From NCBI GenBank assembly GCA_028866155.1, contig JAGWIT010000012.1, forward strand, positions 1-21,768: 21,768 nucleotides of DNA. Reading direction: 5' to 3'. This stretch comes from Patescibacteria group bacterium. Its GTDB lineage: Bacteria > Patescibacteriota > Minisyncoccia > Phycocordibacterales > SBAW01. Shown piece by piece: positions 20,856 through 21,768 of the stretch. A program made the position numbers and the translations under genes. The stretch's first letter is position 1. Each line of letters begins with the position of its first letter. The notes under the pieces are model-generated. The model had not been told where the DNA came from, made no database searches, and saw only the letters and a program-made list of their open reading frames with translations.

Positions 20856-21768
20856 TGTCGTCGAATTTGTACGATCGAAACCTCTGAGCGACGAGGAGGA
20901 GCGCGTTATTGATCGCATGATCCATAACCGCTCCTTCCGCTTGGCTATGGTGCGTAAAAGCCACTTTTGGTTTTTCCACTACTACTTCGGCAAAGCATAT
21001 GTAAAGTACCGCACCGCCGACTTCCATAAAGAGCTGTTTCAACTTACTGAAAATCCCGAGCTACAAAACATCGTTATTACTGCCTTTCGCGGCAGTGGCA
21101 AAAGTACGATAGTAACCCTCTCGTATGTAATTTGGTCCATTCTTGGAGAGCAGCAAAAGAAGTACCCGATTATCCTCGGGCAGACGCAGATAAAGGCTCA
21201 GACACACCTACAGGCTATCAAGCGTGAGCTAGAGCATAACGAAGCTCTTAGAGCCGACCTGGGACCATTTAGAGAGGAGAGTAACCAATGGGGCGCACAT
21301 TCCCTTATCCTCCCCCAATACGGTGCAAAGATATCTACTGGCTCAGTAGAGCAGAGTATTCGCGGTATGCGCCATTACCAACACCGCCCTGATTTGATTA
21401 TTTGCGACGACATAGAAGATCCCGATTCTGTACGCACTCAGGAGAGCAGGGATAAGCTTTTTGATTGGCTCACTGGTGATGTACTCCCTGCTGGAGATAA
21501 GGACACGCGCATGATATTTATTGGTACGCCACTCCACGAAGATTCTTTGTTGCGCCGTCTTGAAAAACTCTTTGCAAATGGAAGTACCAAAAACGTCTTT
21601 CGCCGCTATCCAATTCTTAATGGCGATGGAAAATCTTTGTGGCCGGGGAAATTTCCGACTCAAGCAGACATAGATGCTGAAAAAGCAAAGTGCCTTAACG
21701 TACTCGCTTGGATGCGCGAATATATGTTGCTGATCGTGCAGAGCGAAGATCAACTGATTAAGCGCGAG
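20845..21768 (+). CDS. Phage large terminase subunit, 3' end outside window
   Basis: The frame from ATG 20845 is open to the last base (308 codons). It encodes the ATPase half of a large terminase, the motor that packs DNA into the capsid: Walker A FRGSGKST near residues 81-88, Walker B LIICDDIED near 184-192 with the catalytic Glu, and MIFIGTPLHED near 225 as the coupling motif. The nuclease domain should follow beyond the window; only its beginning is here. The start overlaps the small terminase gene by 11 bp. It marks this end of the window as a phage or prophage packaging module. Confidence 0.93.
   Translation, partial: MKLDVVEFVRSKPLSDEEERVIDRMIHNRSFRLAMVRKSHFWFFHYYFGKAYVKYRTADFHKELFQLTENPELQNIVITAFRGSGKSTIVTLSYVIWSILGEQQKKYPIILGQTQIKAQTHLQAIKRELEHNEALRADLGPFREESNQWGAHSLILPQYGAKISTGSVEQSIRGMRHYQHRPDLIICDDIEDPDSVRTQESRDKLFDWLTGDVLPAGDKDTRMIFIGTPLHEDSLLRRLEKLFANGSTKNVFRRYPILNGDGKSLWPGKFPTQADIDAEKAKCLNVLAWMREYMLLIVQSEDQLIKRE

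Noticed and set aside
1..21768. CRISPR array
   Set aside because: No short regularly spaced direct repeats and no cas genes were seen.

Overview
The window looks like a chromosome segment of a Patescibacteria/CPR bacterium, most likely Parcubacteria-like. The grounds are small, tightly packed genes, a short ValS, small tRNA-punctuated operons, few Shine-Dalgarno sequences, and many start codons 6-8 nt after a -10 hexamer. TGA acts as a stop (for example at the end of the small terminase gene), so this is not a code-25 lineage. The lineage is inferred from gene style; no marker search was possible.

Region 1 (about 147-5877) resembles a mobile or rearranged element. Two copies of a ~160-bp sequence lie in inverted orientation at its ends. 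Between them are a large serine recombinase and, divergently, an XRE regulator heading a compact minus-strand operon. The operon order is XRE, APH/P-loop kinase fusion, nucleotidyltransferase, uridine-kinase-like P-loop kinase, VOC protein, GrpB-like protein, families often seen as small-molecule or drug-modifying enzymes. The recombinase reading frame runs through the right repeat and ends inside an antisense tRNA-Arg(CCT) gene.

Region 2 (about 5.9-12.9 kb) is the core-genome part: a small membrane protein, tRNA-Phe, and a minus-strand series tsaD, valS, PrsW-type membrane protease and Hsp20, then a HAD-family phosphatase-like gene, tRNA-Val(GAC) and a second VOC gene. tsaD carries several apparent in-frame insertions, two of them palindromic at the DNA level.

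Region 3 (about 13.0-18.6 kb) is accessory. It holds a small secreted glycine-rich protein, a DUF1254/DUF1214 protein split into two genes in swapped order, an unknown soluble protein, an AT-rich four-helix membrane protein flanked by ~90-bp direct repeats, and a three-gene operon (ComEC-like metallo-beta-lactamase-fold protein plus two membrane proteins) that could be an undescribed membrane-linked, possibly defence, system.

Region 4 (about 18.6 kb to the end) is the start of a phage-type module: an unknown small protein, a ParB-domain DNA methyltransferase, small terminase subunit and a large terminase subunit that runs off the window. It is probably a prophage or integrated phage-like element.
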